NCBI RefSeq assembly: GCF_000011365.1
Contig: NC_004463.1
Location: 3,458,001-3,522,000, forward strand
Length of the DNA: 64,000 bases
Source: Bradyrhizobium diazoefficiens USDA 110
Lineage (GTDB): Bacteria > Pseudomonadota > Alphaproteobacteria > Rhizobiales > Xanthobacteraceae
Reading direction: 5' to 3'
Shown in pieces: positions 10,984 through 22,840 of this stretch (position 1 is its first letter; every line of letters starts with the position of its first letter). The position numbers were made by a program, and so were the translations under genes. The notes beneath the pieces are model-generated. The model was not told the DNA's origin and searched no databases. It saw only the letters and a program-made list of their open reading frames with translations.

Positions 10984-11877
10984 TTGATCGACAAGCTTGA
11001 ACTGCTGCTGGCGCTGGCGAAGGAACGGCATTTCGGACGCGCGGCGGAAGCCTGCGGGGTCACCCAGCCGACGATGTCGACCGGGCTCAAGCAGCTCGAG
11101 GAGATCCTCGGCGTGATGCTGGTCCAGCGCGGGTCCCGCTTCCAGGGCTTTACGCCCGAGGGCGAGCGGGCGCTGGACTGGGCGCGGCGGATCGTTGGCG
11201 ATGCCCGCGCGATGCGCCAGGAGATCAACTCGCTGAAGGACAAGCTCTCCGGTGAGATCCGCATCGCGGCGATCCCGACCGTGCTCGGCATGGTTGCCGC
11301 GCTGACGACGCCGTTCCGCGCCAGGCATCCCGAGGTGCGCTTCCGCATCCAGTCCACAACGTCATCGGAGGTGCTCGGGCTGCTCGAAAATCTCGAGGTG
11401 GACGCGGGGCTGACCTATATCGAGAACGAGCCGATCGGCAAGGTGCGCACCATTCCGCTCTACAACGAGAGCTATCGCCTCCTCACCGCGCCTGATGCGA
11501 TGTTCGGTGATCGCGAGACGGTGACCTGGACCGAGGTCGGGCAGGTGCCGCTGTGCCTGCTCACGCCCGACATGCAGAACCGCCGCATCATCGACCGCGC
11601 GCTGCGCTCGGTCGGCGCGGAGGCGACGCCGACGCTGACCTCGAACTCGCTGCTCGTGCTGTTCACGCACGTGAAGACGGGGCGCTGGGCGAGCGTGATG
11701 CCGGCCAAGCTCGCCGAGACGCTTGGCCTGTCCGATACCGTGCGTTCGATCCCGATCGTCGACCCCGAGGTCAATTACAGCATCGGCATGGTGATCCCGC
11801 AGCGCGATCCGATGACGCCGCTGATCGCGGCGCTGGTCAATGTCGCGCGCGAGGTCGCGCCGACGCTGCAATTGTAG
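10984..11877 (+). CDS. LysR-family regulator, probable activator of formate dehydrogenase genes
   Basis: DNA-binding regulator with an N-terminal winged helix-turn-helix (FGRAAEACGVTQPTMSTGLKQL, about residues 18-40; quoted in part as RAAEACGVTQPTMS) and a periplasmic-binding-like effector domain from about residue 90. It has 297 residues. The start is a TTG at 10984 with GAGGGG seven bases ahead; no ATG or GTG fits. Its divergent position to the fds operon matches fdsR of other fds clusters, so formate control is the best guess. The 3' end lies two bases from the end of the convergent kinase gene. Confidence 0.88.
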   Translation: MIDKLELLLALAKERHFGRAAEACGVTQPTMSTGLKQLEEILGVMLVQRGSRFQGFTPEGERALDWARRIVGDARAMRQEINSLKDKLSGEIRIAAIPTVLGMVAALTTPFRARHPEVRFRIQSTTSSEVLGLLENLEVDAGLTYIENEPIGKVRTIPLYNESYRLLTAPDAMFGDRETVTWTEVGQVPLCLLTPDMQNRRIIDRALRSVGAEATPTLTSNSLLVLFTHVKTGRWASVMPAKLAETLGLSDTVRSIPIVDPEVNYSIGMVIPQRDPMTPLIAALVNVAREVAPTLQL

Positions 11878-11879
11878 CT

Positions 11880-14210
<2,331 letters not shown>

Positions 14211-14437
14211 GCCTTCGGCCCCCTGGAAAACTTGCTTGCAACTTGAGTTCGGAAGCAGCCCCACATCGCTTCCGAATCACACCGATTTGAATCCAGTTTT
14301 GCCGGGCTGTCGAGAGTCAACGAATCGTTAACGCGAATTTATTCTTATCCAATGAGCAGTTTGCGCGTCGCGTGCCCGCAAACTCACGTGCGTGACGAGT
14401 CCGAAACGAGAACGTGTGACTCCTCGCACATTCTGCG
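14211..14437. other. Intergenic stretch between kinase and cation transporter
   Basis: About 230 bases with no gene I can support. It is locally AT-richer (bases 14325-14355), consistent with the kinase promoter on the minus strand, but I cannot place a clear -35/-10 pair. Confidence 0.3.
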
Positions 14438-15811
14438 TCACGTGCGCGGCGGCTCGGCGTGGCTGATCACGCGCTTCACGCTCGGGAACGCGCGGCGCAA
14501 CGCGCGCTCGATCGCGTCGACATGCTCGTGCACCTTGATCACGCTCATCGACGGCGTGGCGCGGCAATGAAAGTTGACGATCTCGCCGGCATCGGTGTTG
14601 CGGACGCGCACATTGTGGATGTCGTGGATCTCGCCCTCGCCGGCGAATTCGGCCAACGCGGCGGCGATGGTCTGCACCCGTTCCGGCGCGGCATCGACGC
14701 CGAACGGCAGTTCCGGTTCCAGAGGCTCGATATGGACGTCGACCTCGACGTCGGCGCCGAACTCCTCCTGGATGTTCCGCTCCAGCGTGTTGGCGACGTC
14801 GTGGGCGGCGTCGAGCCGCATGCCGGCGTCGACCTCGAGGTCGATGCTGACGATCAGCTTGGCGCCGAGGTCATGCACCGTGACGTGGTGGACGGCGAGG
14901 CTCGAATTGCGGGCGATCACCATGATGCGGTCGCGTACGGTCTCGTTGTCGCGGGCGACGGGGACCGGGGTGAAGGTGAGGTCGGCATCGCCGAATGCCT
15001 TGTCGACGGCGGCCTGCACCTTGCGCTTGATCTCCTCGACGCGGTCGATCGGATAGGTCCGCGGCACCTTTGCGATGGTGTCGATGAAGGTGGTCGCGCC
15101 GACCATGCGCACGCGCAGCCGCTCGACGCCGATCACGCCGGGCACGCTGCGGATCGCGGCCGTGGCCTTCTCCTGCGCGCCCTCCGGCGCGCGGTCGACC
15201 AGCGTCTGCACGGTCGAGCCGGCCATGCGCAGGCCGAGCGCCGCGATCATCACCGCGACCGCCGCGGCCGCCGCCGCGTCGCCCCACCAGAAGCCGAGAG
15301 CGGCGAGGATCAGGCCCACGATCACGGCGAAGGAGCCCATGACGTCGGAGGCGAAGTGCAGCGCGTCGGCGGCGAGCGCCTGGCTGCGCGTCTCCCGCGC
15401 GGCGCGGTGCAGGGCGCGGGCGCGCCACAGGTTGACGACGATGTCGATCACCAGCACCACGAACGGTATGGCCGAAATGGTCGGCGGCGGGGTTCCCTCG
15501 CGCAGCCGGCTGTAGGCCTCGACCAGGATGCCGCCGGCGAGCACGTAGAGCAGGGCGGTGACGCCGAGCGCGGAGATGCTCTCCAGCTTGCCGTGGCCGT
15601 AGTGATGCTCGTCGTCGGCCGGCTTGTCGGACACCCGCACCACCGCCCAGGTGATGATGGTCGCGACCAGGTCGACCGAGGAGTGCAGGGCTTCCGAGAT
15701 CAGCGCGAGCGAGCCGATCGCCACGCCGACCACGAACTTCGCCGCCGCCATGCTGCCGCTGGCGAAGATCGAGATGGCCGCGACCGAGGTCTTGTTGTGC
15801 TGGGAGGTCAT
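14438..15811 (-). CDS. Cation diffusion facilitator family efflux transporter
   Basis: Inner-membrane proton/divalent metal antiporter (Zn, Fe, Mn or similar). The 457 residues have the CDF signature in membrane segment 2 (LISEALHSSVDLVATII, with the metal-binding His and Asp), the loop DDEHHYGHGKLES, and six predicted membrane segments in the first 205 residues. The cytoplasmic part is longer than the usual single dimerisation domain and contains at least two repeated metal-binding-like modules (around HHVTVHDLGAKLIVSIDLEV and VEVDVHIEP). Metal specificity cannot be told. Confidence 0.9.
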   Translation of the reverse strand: MTSQHNKTSVAAISIFASGSMAAAKFVVGVAIGSLALISEALHSSVDLVATIITWAVVRVSDKPADDEHHYGHGKLESISALGVTALLYVLAGGILVEAYSRLREGTPPPTISAIPFVVLVIDIVVNLWRARALHRAARETRSQALAADALHFASDVMGSFAVIVGLILAALGFWWGDAAAAAAVAVMIAALGLRMAGSTVQTLVDRAPEGAQEKATAAIRSVPGVIGVERLRVRMVGATTFIDTIAKVPRTYPIDRVEEIKRKVQAAVDKAFGDADLTFTPVPVARDNETVRDRIMVIARNSSLAVHHVTVHDLGAKLIVSIDLEVDAGMRLDAAHDVANTLERNIQEEFGADVEVDVHIEPLEPELPFGVDAAPERVQTIAAALAEFAGEGEIHDIHNVRVRNTDAGEIVNFHCRATPSMSVIKVHEHVDAIERALRRAFPSVKRVISHAEPPRT

Positions 15812-15896
15812 GGCGGGGGATTTAGCAGCCCGGCGCGGGACATCAAGCGATGATCCACAGGAGTAGTCGCTAGTGAGTTGCAGGAGCGGTCACGAT

Positions 15897-15974
15897 GTCA
15901 TTCCGGGGCGCCCGAAGGGCGAACCCGGAATCTCGAGATTCCGGGTTCGGCTCTTCGAGCCGCCCCGGAATGAC
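15897..15974. repeat. Intergenic palindrome, GTCATTCCGGGGCG family
   Basis: The 14-base ends GTCATTCCGGGGCG and CGCCCCGGAATGAC are exact reverse complements, and the core is a second perfect palindrome centred on CTCGAG (15920-15949). The same ends occur at 21942-22046 and in diverged form at 38777-38905. It lies between two minus-strand genes and would fold into a long hairpin. Confidence 0.85.
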
Positions 15975-15982
15975 GGCCACCC

Positions 15983-16951
15983 TCACACCGTCACGACAAT
16001 CTTCCCCAGATGCTTGTTGGCCTCCATGTGCTCGAACGCCTTGTCGATGTCGGCGAAGGCAAACACCCTGTCGATCGGCAGCTGCAGCTTCCGCGATTCC
16101 ACCGCGCCCCAGATGTCCTTGCGGACCTCCTCGAAGATCTCGCGGACCTCCTCGATGGTGCGGGTGCGGAAGGTGACGCCGACATAGTCGATCCGGCGTG
16201 CGGCGTGCAGGTCGAAGTTGAAATCGGCGTGGGTACCGCCGAGCCGGCCGACATTGACGATACGGCCCTTGATCCTGGTGGCGGCGAGGTTCTGGTTGGC
16301 GACCTTGCCGGAGACCTGGTCGACGATCAGATCGACGCCTTCGCCGTTCGTCGCCTTCAGCACCTCCTCGACCCATTTGGGATCGGAGGAGTCGACGGCG
16401 AGGTCGGCGCCGTACTCCGTCAGCCGGCCGCGCCGATAGGCGTCGGTCGACGAGCCGATCACCAGCCTGGCGCCCTTGAGCTTGGCGATCTGCATCGCCA
16501 TCAGGCCGACGCCGGAGCTGGCGCCCTGGATCAGCACGCTCTGGCCCGCCTGCACGCCGCCGACGGTGACGACCGCGTTGTGCATGGTCGCGAGCGCGAC
16601 GGGAAGGGTGGCGGCCTCCTCGAAATTCATATTCGAGGGCGCGCGGAACAGCCGGCCGTGATCGGCCAGCGTGTACTCGGCAAACGCCGCGCCGCCCGAG
16701 CCCATGATGCGGTCTCCGACCTTCACGCCCTTGGCATCCGGTCCGAGCTCGGCGACCTCGCCGGCCCATTCCATGCCGAGCACGGTGCCGACCCCGCCGG
16801 CCGCGCCATGGGCGTGGCCCTTGCGCATGCCGGTGTCGGCACGGTTCAAGCCGCAGGCACGGACGCGGACGAGCACCTGTGTGCCCTTAGGTTTTGGTTG
16901 AGCGACGTCGGAAATCCTAGCGCCCTCAGGGCCGTAGACGTAAGCCTTCAT
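15983..16951 (-). CDS. Zinc-independent medium-chain dehydrogenase/quinone oxidoreductase-like protein
   Basis: Member of the NADPH:quinone oxidoreductase branch of the medium-chain dehydrogenases. The 322 residues show the GroES-like N-terminal domain (VRACGLNRADTGMRKG, VLGMEWAGEV) and a Rossmann domain with GASSGVGLMAMQIAK near 144-158. The zinc-binding Cys/His set of alcohol dehydrogenases is absent. Substrate unknown. It appears monocistronic and is flanked on both sides by palindromic repeats. Confidence 0.86.
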   Translation of the reverse strand: MKAYVYGPEGARISDVAQPKPKGTQVLVRVRACGLNRADTGMRKGHAHGAAGGVGTVLGMEWAGEVAELGPDAKGVKVGDRIMGSGGAAFAEYTLADHGRLFRAPSNMNFEEAATLPVALATMHNAVVTVGGVQAGQSVLIQGASSGVGLMAMQIAKLKGARLVIGSSTDAYRRGRLTEYGADLAVDSSDPKWVEEVLKATNGEGVDLIVDQVSGKVANQNLAATRIKGRIVNVGRLGGTHADFNFDLHAARRIDYVGVTFRTRTIEEVREIFEEVRKDIWGAVESRKLQLPIDRVFAFADIDKAFEHMEANKHLGKIVVTV

Positions 16952-17000
16952 GCATTACCTCGGAGCTCAATTAAGTTTGTAGGTGAAGAGCGGAGCCGTT

Positions 17001-17144
17001 CTTCGCCTCTCCCCGCTTGCGGGGAGAGGCCGACGCGCGGAACGCGCGGCGGGTGAGGGGGGGTCCCCGCGAGTCCAATTGTCACCGTCAGCGCGGAGAC
17101 TCCCCCTCACCCCAACCCTCTCCCCGCAAGCGGGGCGAGGGAGC
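17001..17144. repeat. Intergenic repeat, CTCTCCCCGC family
   Basis: Begins with the hairpin GCCTCTCCCCGC/GCGGGGAGAGGC (17005-17030) and ends with a second hairpin of the same sequence family (17119-17140), with CCCCTCACCC between them. The same arrangement recurs at 56700-56842. Confidence 0.8.
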
Positions 17145-17189
17145 ATACCTTCGGCGTGGCGGGCGTCGTGTTCAAATCACTTCAGCGAA

Positions 17190-18218
<1,029 letters not shown>

Positions 18219-18353
18219 TTATCGATTGATGGCGGCAGGATGCCGCCCAGGTCGGCAAAAGTCTATTGCGCCGGCGTGCGGTGAGGGCGGGGCGATCATG
18301 CGGGAGGCGGGGGGATTCCGTGGGACGGATAATTGGGGGGCTGCAGTATTCGT

Positions 18354-19050
18354 CCCGTCATGACCGTCATAAAATTAAGCTCGCGGCCGCAACTCGCTCC
18401 CATACCGCAAGGCACACCTTCGCCTTCTCGCGGCATGGTCCGCCCGAGCTCTGCTTCATCGCATTGCCCTCATCGGAACAAGGGCGCAGGGAAGGCCGGG
18501 CGCGGCTGGCACCCGCAAGTCCGTGCGCTACAAAAGATGCACACGGGGTGGACCACAGGTCTCGCCGGACGCCCGGCCTTCCCTGCGCGATGGGTTACGG
18601 CTTACTTCGTGCTCTCCCCGGGGAGCGATGCACTATTGCCCCCGTCGCCTTGCGGATGGCTGATGCACGCGGTCCGGTCGGGCCGCGCATATCACCACAA
18701 GACTTGACGCACAGACCCCGGGCGTCAGGACCACACGACTTCGCCGTCCGCGCACGTCCTCGCTGGGACTTCGAGAGCTGGCGTGTGCTCGCGCCCGAAG
18801 CCATGCGAAGACGCTGCCGGCGCCGTGTCGTTCGTGCGAGCGCTCCTTGCTCACGGTTTCCCGCCCTGCAATGCTGCCCGCGCCCGACGCCGTCGCGTCC
18901 ATCGCTGCCCGGCCCGCGGTTCGTGACGATCGCGATCCGCCCCTTGTCTCGGGCCAGGGTGTTTCGTGTGTACGATAAATCCGAATTTCGGTAAAGTGGA
19001 ATATATCTGCGGCGGCGGATTGACAGGCGAGGCGGGAGATTTGTGCGGGG
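18354..19050 (+). repeat. Long non-coding repeat of Bradyrhizobium type
   Basis: A stretch of about 700 bases with no convincing gene. It starts CCGTCATGACCGTCATAAAA and contains a 124-codon open frame (18333-18707) whose translation (MVRPSSASSHCPHRNKGAGK and onward) I recall as a frequently annotated but almost certainly spurious Bradyrhizobium hypothetical protein. The recall is from memory; boundaries are approximate. Its codon content and repeated nature argue for a dispersed repeat, not a protein gene. Confidence 0.5.
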
Positions 19051-19087
19051 TGTCTTGCCCGACGGGCGAGGTGCCGCTCCACCCTAC

Positions 19088-19194
19088 GCTGTCATGCCCC
19101 GGCTTGACCGGGGCATCCAGTACGCCGCGGCGTCTTCGTGTTACCGCGCCGCCTCTGGAATACTGGATTGCCCGCCTTCGCGGGCAATGACAGC
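19088..19194. repeat. Intergenic palindrome with GCTGTCAT/ATGACAGC ends
   Basis: Outer ends GCTGTCAT and ATGACAGC are exact complements. Inside are two strong hairpins, GCCCCGG/CCGGGGC and TGCCCGC/GCGGGCA, and the core CCAGTA...TACTGG. It is a second palindrome family, different from the CCGGGGCG one, and sits just downstream of the minus-strand gene that ends at 19262. Confidence 0.8.
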
Positions 19195-19261
19195 GAGGGG
19201 GTGATAACGGGACCCGAATGTTCGCGAGATGTCGTCGCCCGCAAGGGCTTTGAGGCTTCGG

Positions 19262-19909
19262 CTACTCCGCCGACAGCCGCACCATCTGGCGGCCGCGGTT
19301 CATTTCCTTGAGGCTGTTGACGAAGTTCTCCGGGCGCTGCCAGCGATAGGGGACCTTCAAGCCCATGAACTCGGCGATGTCGCCGATAAAGCCGGTGCAG
19401 TTGGTGGTCTCGGCGTTCCAGACCGGCGAGCTCGACTGCAATTTCTTGATGTAGGCGAACACGCGCTTGGCGTCGGCTTCGTTCAGATAGACGCGATAGC
19501 TCGCGGTCAGATATTCCGGATCGAGATCGCCGTAGCTCGCGCCGGTCTCCGACGGCACCCAGGTGAGGTGACCGAGCACGTAAGCAAGGGTGTCGCCGGC
19601 GGGCGTCAGGCCCGCGACCTCGACGGCGCGCTCGCTGGTCTTGCCGTACCAGACGAAGGCGTGGCCCCAGCTCGCCGCCGTCCGGGCGCGGAAGTCGACG
19701 TAGTAGGGGCCTTTCTCCGCACGCGCGACGGGCCGCCGCGACTGCGGCGCCGGTCGCGATGCGGTGTCGGTCGTCGCAAGCGCATTGGCGTCGGCCATGC
19801 GCTTGTTCGCTTCGTGGGCCGAGGCCGAGGGCGTCGTGCACGCGATCATCGCCGCGAGCGCGAACCCCGCAAGGATGCAGGATCCCGATCGATCAGGTTT
19901 GTTCGTCAC
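19262..19909 (-). CDS. Exported cysteine-hydrolase-like protein of unknown function
   Basis: Predicted 215-residue exported protein. The GTG at 19909 is preferred because GAGGGGG lies six bases ahead. Residues 1-33 form a signal peptide (AGFALAAMIACTTPSASA); the Cys could be a lipobox variant, or cleavage could follow ASA. The mature part has WGHAFVWYG near 88 and TTNCTGFIGDIAEF near 177. A His before a Cys in this order suggests a circularly permuted papain/NlpC-like fold, as in Lnb/DUF4105 or YiiX-type proteins; this is inference. No partner gene is evident apart from the tiny secreted protein just upstream. Confidence 0.72.
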   Translation of the reverse strand: MTNKPDRSGSCILAGFALAAMIACTTPSASAHEANKRMADANALATTDTASRPAPQSRRPVARAEKGPYYVDFRARTAASWGHAFVWYGKTSERAVEVAGLTPAGDTLAYVLGHLTWVPSETGASYGDLDPEYLTASYRVYLNEADAKRVFAYIKKLQSSSPVWNAETTNCTGFIGDIAEFMGLKVPYRWQRPENFVNSLKEMNRGRQMVRLSAE

Positions 19910-19967
19910 GCTGTGCCCCCTCGACTGTCGGCCGCTTACGCAGATGCTGCGCGTATGTCGCCGTGCG

Positions 19968-20171
19968 TCAGTAGCGCGCCGCGACCGGGCCGGGCGCCTT
20001 GCCGATCGGGGCCTTGCCAACCGGGCTCTTGCCAATCGGCATCTTGCCGATCGGCGCCTGCTCCGCCGGATAGACAGGCACGGGCTGCCGGCGCGGCAAA
20101 TCGGCAGCGTTCGCAGCCGTCACCAGAGCAAGCGTCGCACCCAGAACAAATACAATCTTCTTCACAGTCAT
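19968..20171 (-). CDS. Small secreted protein with PIGKx pentapeptide repeats
   Basis: A 67-residue protein starting at the ATG at 20171 (MTVKKIVFVLGATLALVTAANA, a signal peptide of about 22 residues). The mature part is about 45 residues and mostly proline, glycine and lysine, with four tandem units PIGKM, PIGKS, PVGKA, PIGKA. The repeats are visible as a 15-base period in the DNA (about 19990-20060). No function known to me. It lies 58 bases upstream of the exported hydrolase-like gene in the same direction, so the two may be co-transcribed. Confidence 0.65.
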   Translation of the reverse strand: MTVKKIVFVLGATLALVTAANAADLPRRQPVPVYPAEQAPIGKMPIGKSPVGKAPIGKAPGPVAARY

Positions 20172-20349
20172 ACCCCTGAAGGTTTGGTCCAAACACGGCA
20201 GTGCCGTGCCCCCAGACACGCCTCACAGAAGGGCGGCCGAATGCGTCCAAGTTGCGGCGCGCGCGGGACATGTTGGCGGCATATGTCGGGCGCGCGGAGA
20301 TGTGATGTGTCTGGATGTTTCGGCAGCGTCCACGGCCGCGAGCGTTTCC

Positions 20350-21756
20350 TCACCCGATCCGGTTCAGGCTGTTCCTGATCGTCGAGAAGATGCCGCCGAT
20401 GTCCTTGCGCAAGGCATCGAGCGCATTGAAATTGTCGAAAATGCGGGCGAGGCGGTCTTCGACGTCGCGCTTGCTTTTCGCCAGCGCGTCAACGCGCGAG
20501 GCGAGGGGCACGCCGCCGTTCGCCTCGATCTCGCCGACGGTTTTGGCGAGGAGGTCGCGGGTGGTTCCGACTTCCGCGATCAGCGCCTCGATGCCGAACA
20601 CCGGAGCCTTCAGCGGCACGAGGTCGGCCTGCGATTTCGACAAGTCCGTCTTGAAGGCGTTCAACGTCGCCAGCGTCTCCTGCAACGCGCCGAGGCGTTG
20701 GCGCGACTGGAGGACGAAATCGTTCAGCGCGTTCTGGCGGTCGGCGAGGGTCTTGCCGTCGGGATCGGTCTCGATCTCCGCAAGCGAGCGTTCGAGCTGG
20801 GCCTGGCGCTGGCCGAGCTCCTCGAAGTCGAGGCGGATCGTCTTGAGGATGTTGAAGCTGTCGTCGATGCGGGCGAGGCGCTGCTCGATCTCGATCCTGT
20901 TCTTCGACAGCGTCTCGACGCGGGTGCCGAGCGGCGCTTCGCCGCCGGTCTCGAGCTCGTCGATGCTCTTGGCGAGGCGGTCGTGGCTGAGGCCGAGCTC
21001 GCTGATCAGCGCGTTGATACCGGCGTCCGTCGATCGCAGCGGCATGAGCTCGGCGTGGGATTTCGCCAGATCTTCCTTGTACTGGTTCAGGGTCGCAAAC
21101 GTGTCCTGGACCGTGTTCACCCGCGCGAGCAGCGCCGAGATGTCGTGCGCGATGTCCTTGAGCCGGTCGGCGAGGTTGTTCTTGCGGTCGTCGGTCTCGA
21201 GGTCGTGGAGCGACCGTTCGAGCTGATTTTGGCGGTCGCGGATCTCGGTGAAAATCGGCTCGACCGCGCGGCGCTGCTCGGCGACCTTGCCGACCATCTC
21301 GCGCAGGCCTTGCTGGCGGCGGCGGATCTCGGCGAGCTGGTCGTGCATGTCGGTGGATTCGTTGCGGCCCTGCTGGAGCAGGGCGCGCTGCTCGGTCTCG
21401 CCAAGCTTGTCGTGGAGGGCGGAGACGGCCTCCCTCGGGTCGCTCTCGATCAGGTGCTGGACGGTGGCGTCGAGGTGGTTTTGCAGGGCGTGCGCGACGA
21501 CGACGTCTTCGCGGGTCTTCTTCAGGCGGTCGCGCAGCTTGCCCAGTCGCCGATCCTGGCGCGAGAGCCGAAAGGCGGTTGCGCCGATCAGCGCCAGCGC
21601 CACGGCCAGCAGCGCGCCGGTCGCGATGCGCTGCGGCATGGGAAGGCCCGCAAACAAGGCGGGCAGGTGGGTGACGTCGTAACCGAACGCCTGCTGGGCG
21701 AAGATCGCGATGGCAGCGAGCAGGACGAACCAGGCAACCAGGAAAAACAGCCACAT
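20350..21756 (-). CDS. Membrane-anchored coiled-coil protein with internal duplication
   Basis: A 468-residue protein starting at the ATG at 21756 (GAGGAAG six bases before). Two membrane segments lie within the first 65 residues (WLFFLVAWFVLLAAIAIF and ATGALLAVALALIGATAF); the rest is predicted cytoplasmic coiled coil. Two long repeats are visible: FATLNQYKEDLAKSHAELMP...GINALISELG...LAKSIDELE and LATLNAFKTDLSKSQADLVP...GIEALIAEVG...LAKTVGEIE, each followed by RVxxLxKxxxxxExRLARIxDxFN. No family name comes to mind. It could be a scaffold or cell-envelope organiser. Confidence 0.75.
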   Translation of the reverse strand: MWLFFLVAWFVLLAAIAIFAQQAFGYDVTHLPALFAGLPMPQRIATGALLAVALALIGATAFRLSRQDRRLGKLRDRLKKTREDVVVAHALQNHLDATVQHLIESDPREAVSALHDKLGETEQRALLQQGRNESTDMHDQLAEIRRRQQGLREMVGKVAEQRRAVEPIFTEIRDRQNQLERSLHDLETDDRKNNLADRLKDIAHDISALLARVNTVQDTFATLNQYKEDLAKSHAELMPLRSTDAGINALISELGLSHDRLAKSIDELETGGEAPLGTRVETLSKNRIEIEQRLARIDDSFNILKTIRLDFEELGQRQAQLERSLAEIETDPDGKTLADRQNALNDFVLQSRQRLGALQETLATLNAFKTDLSKSQADLVPLKAPVFGIEALIAEVGTTRDLLAKTVGEIEANGGVPLASRVDALAKSKRDVEDRLARIFDNFNALDALRKDIGGIFSTIRNSLNRIG

Positions 21757-21941
21757 CGTGACTTCCTCACGCCGGCACACATTTTTGCCATGATTGCTAT
21801 TGGAGAGCGGAACCGAGATCAAGGGGCGCGCGGGCGAGCGGTATGTATCCGGCCGCGCGATCCACGACTGATTGCATCAGCCGACCGGTGGAGAGCAGCA
21901 TGAGGTGCCGAGTTTCCCCGAGGGGGCTGCGGCCCTTCGCT

Positions 21942-22046
21942 GTCATTCCGGGGCGCGACGAAGTCGCGAGCCCGGAATCCGTCGGGCGGCAGAGACTGCG
22001 GATAAATGGATTCCGGGCTCGGCGCCTTGCGCCGCCCCGGAATGAC
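21942..22046. repeat. Intergenic palindrome, GTCATTCCGGGGCG family
   Basis: Second copy of the palindrome family seen at 15897: ends GTCATTCCGGGGCG and CGCCCCGGAATGAC are exact complements, with the inner arms AGCCCGGAATCC and GGATTCCGGGCT. It ends nine bases from the 3' end of the FAH-family gene and may act as its transcription stop. Confidence 0.85.
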
Positions 22047-22054
22047 GACGGGAG

Positions 22055-22840
22055 CTACAACCGAAACTCGTTGGTGAGCTCGCCGATCTCGTCGATCGCG
22101 ACGGTGACCGTATTCACCGGCTCCTTCATCACGCCGACGCCGACCGAGGTGCCGACCGCGATGAGGTCGCCGGGCAGCAGGGTCATGTCGTGGGAGATCC
22201 TGCTCACCAGCTCCTGCGCGCTGAAGATCATGTCCGAGATCGGGTAGTTCTGCCGCTCCGCGCCGTTGAGGATGGTGCGGACCACGAGCTTGGCCGGATC
22301 GAGGCCGGTCGCGATGACGGGGCCGAACGGGCCGTAATCGTCGATGCCCTTGGCGCGCGCCCATTGCGGGAAGGTGGGATCGCTGGTCAGGATGTCGTTG
22401 GCGGTGATGTCGTTGACGCAGGTATAGCCGAAGATGAAGCTGTCGGCCTCGCCAGGCGAGACGCGGGCGCAGGTCCTGCCGATCACGATGCCGAGTTCGC
22501 CCTCATAGGTGGTCTTGCCGTCGTAATAAGAGGGACGGCGGATCACCGCGCCGGGGGCCGCGATGCTGGTCGTGGCCTTCAGCAGGTAGAGCGGCTCCGG
22601 CGGCTCGGGCTGGTTCAGCTTGGCCGCGAGCGCGTGAAAGTTGTTCCAGAGCGCGACGATCTTGCTGGGCGCGCAGGGTGCGAGCAGCTCGACCTCCGAC
22701 AGCGCCAGCGTCCTGCCGGTAGCTGCATGGCGGCCGAACATCTCGCCCTCGTGCACGCTGATGCCGGATGAGGTCAGCGTGCCGAAACCGGTCGCTCCAT
22801 TATTCCGGAAGCGCAGCCATTTCCTGATCTCGCCGGTCAT
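22055..22840 (-). CDS. Fumarylacetoacetate hydrolase-family protein
   Basis: Member of the FAH superfamily (hydrolases, decarboxylases or isomerases acting on oxo-acids, with a metal bound by a Glu/Asp triad). The 261 residues contain YEGELGIVIG with the metal ligands, YTCVNDITANDI and the C-terminal LLPGDLIAVGTSVGVG. The ATG at 22840 shares a base with the stop of the reductase gene (TGATG), so the two are coupled. Substrate unknown; pairing with a ketopantoate reductase-like enzyme suggests handling of a small oxo-acid. Confidence 0.85.
   Translation of the reverse strand: MTGEIRKWLRFRNNGATGFGTLTSSGISVHEGEMFGRHAATGRTLALSEVELLAPCAPSKIVALWNNFHALAAKLNQPEPPEPLYLLKATTSIAAPGAVIRRPSYYDGKTTYEGELGIVIGRTCARVSPGEADSFIFGYTCVNDITANDILTSDPTFPQWARAKGIDDYGPFGPVIATGLDPAKLVVRTILNGAERQNYPISDMIFSAQELVSRISHDMTLLPGDLIAVGTSVGVGVMKEPVNTVTVAIDEIGELTNEFRL

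Noticed and set aside
18333..18707. A 124-codon frame as a protein gene
   Set aside because: Its sequence looks like a spurious hypothetical within a dispersed repeat, with no ribosome site and odd composition.
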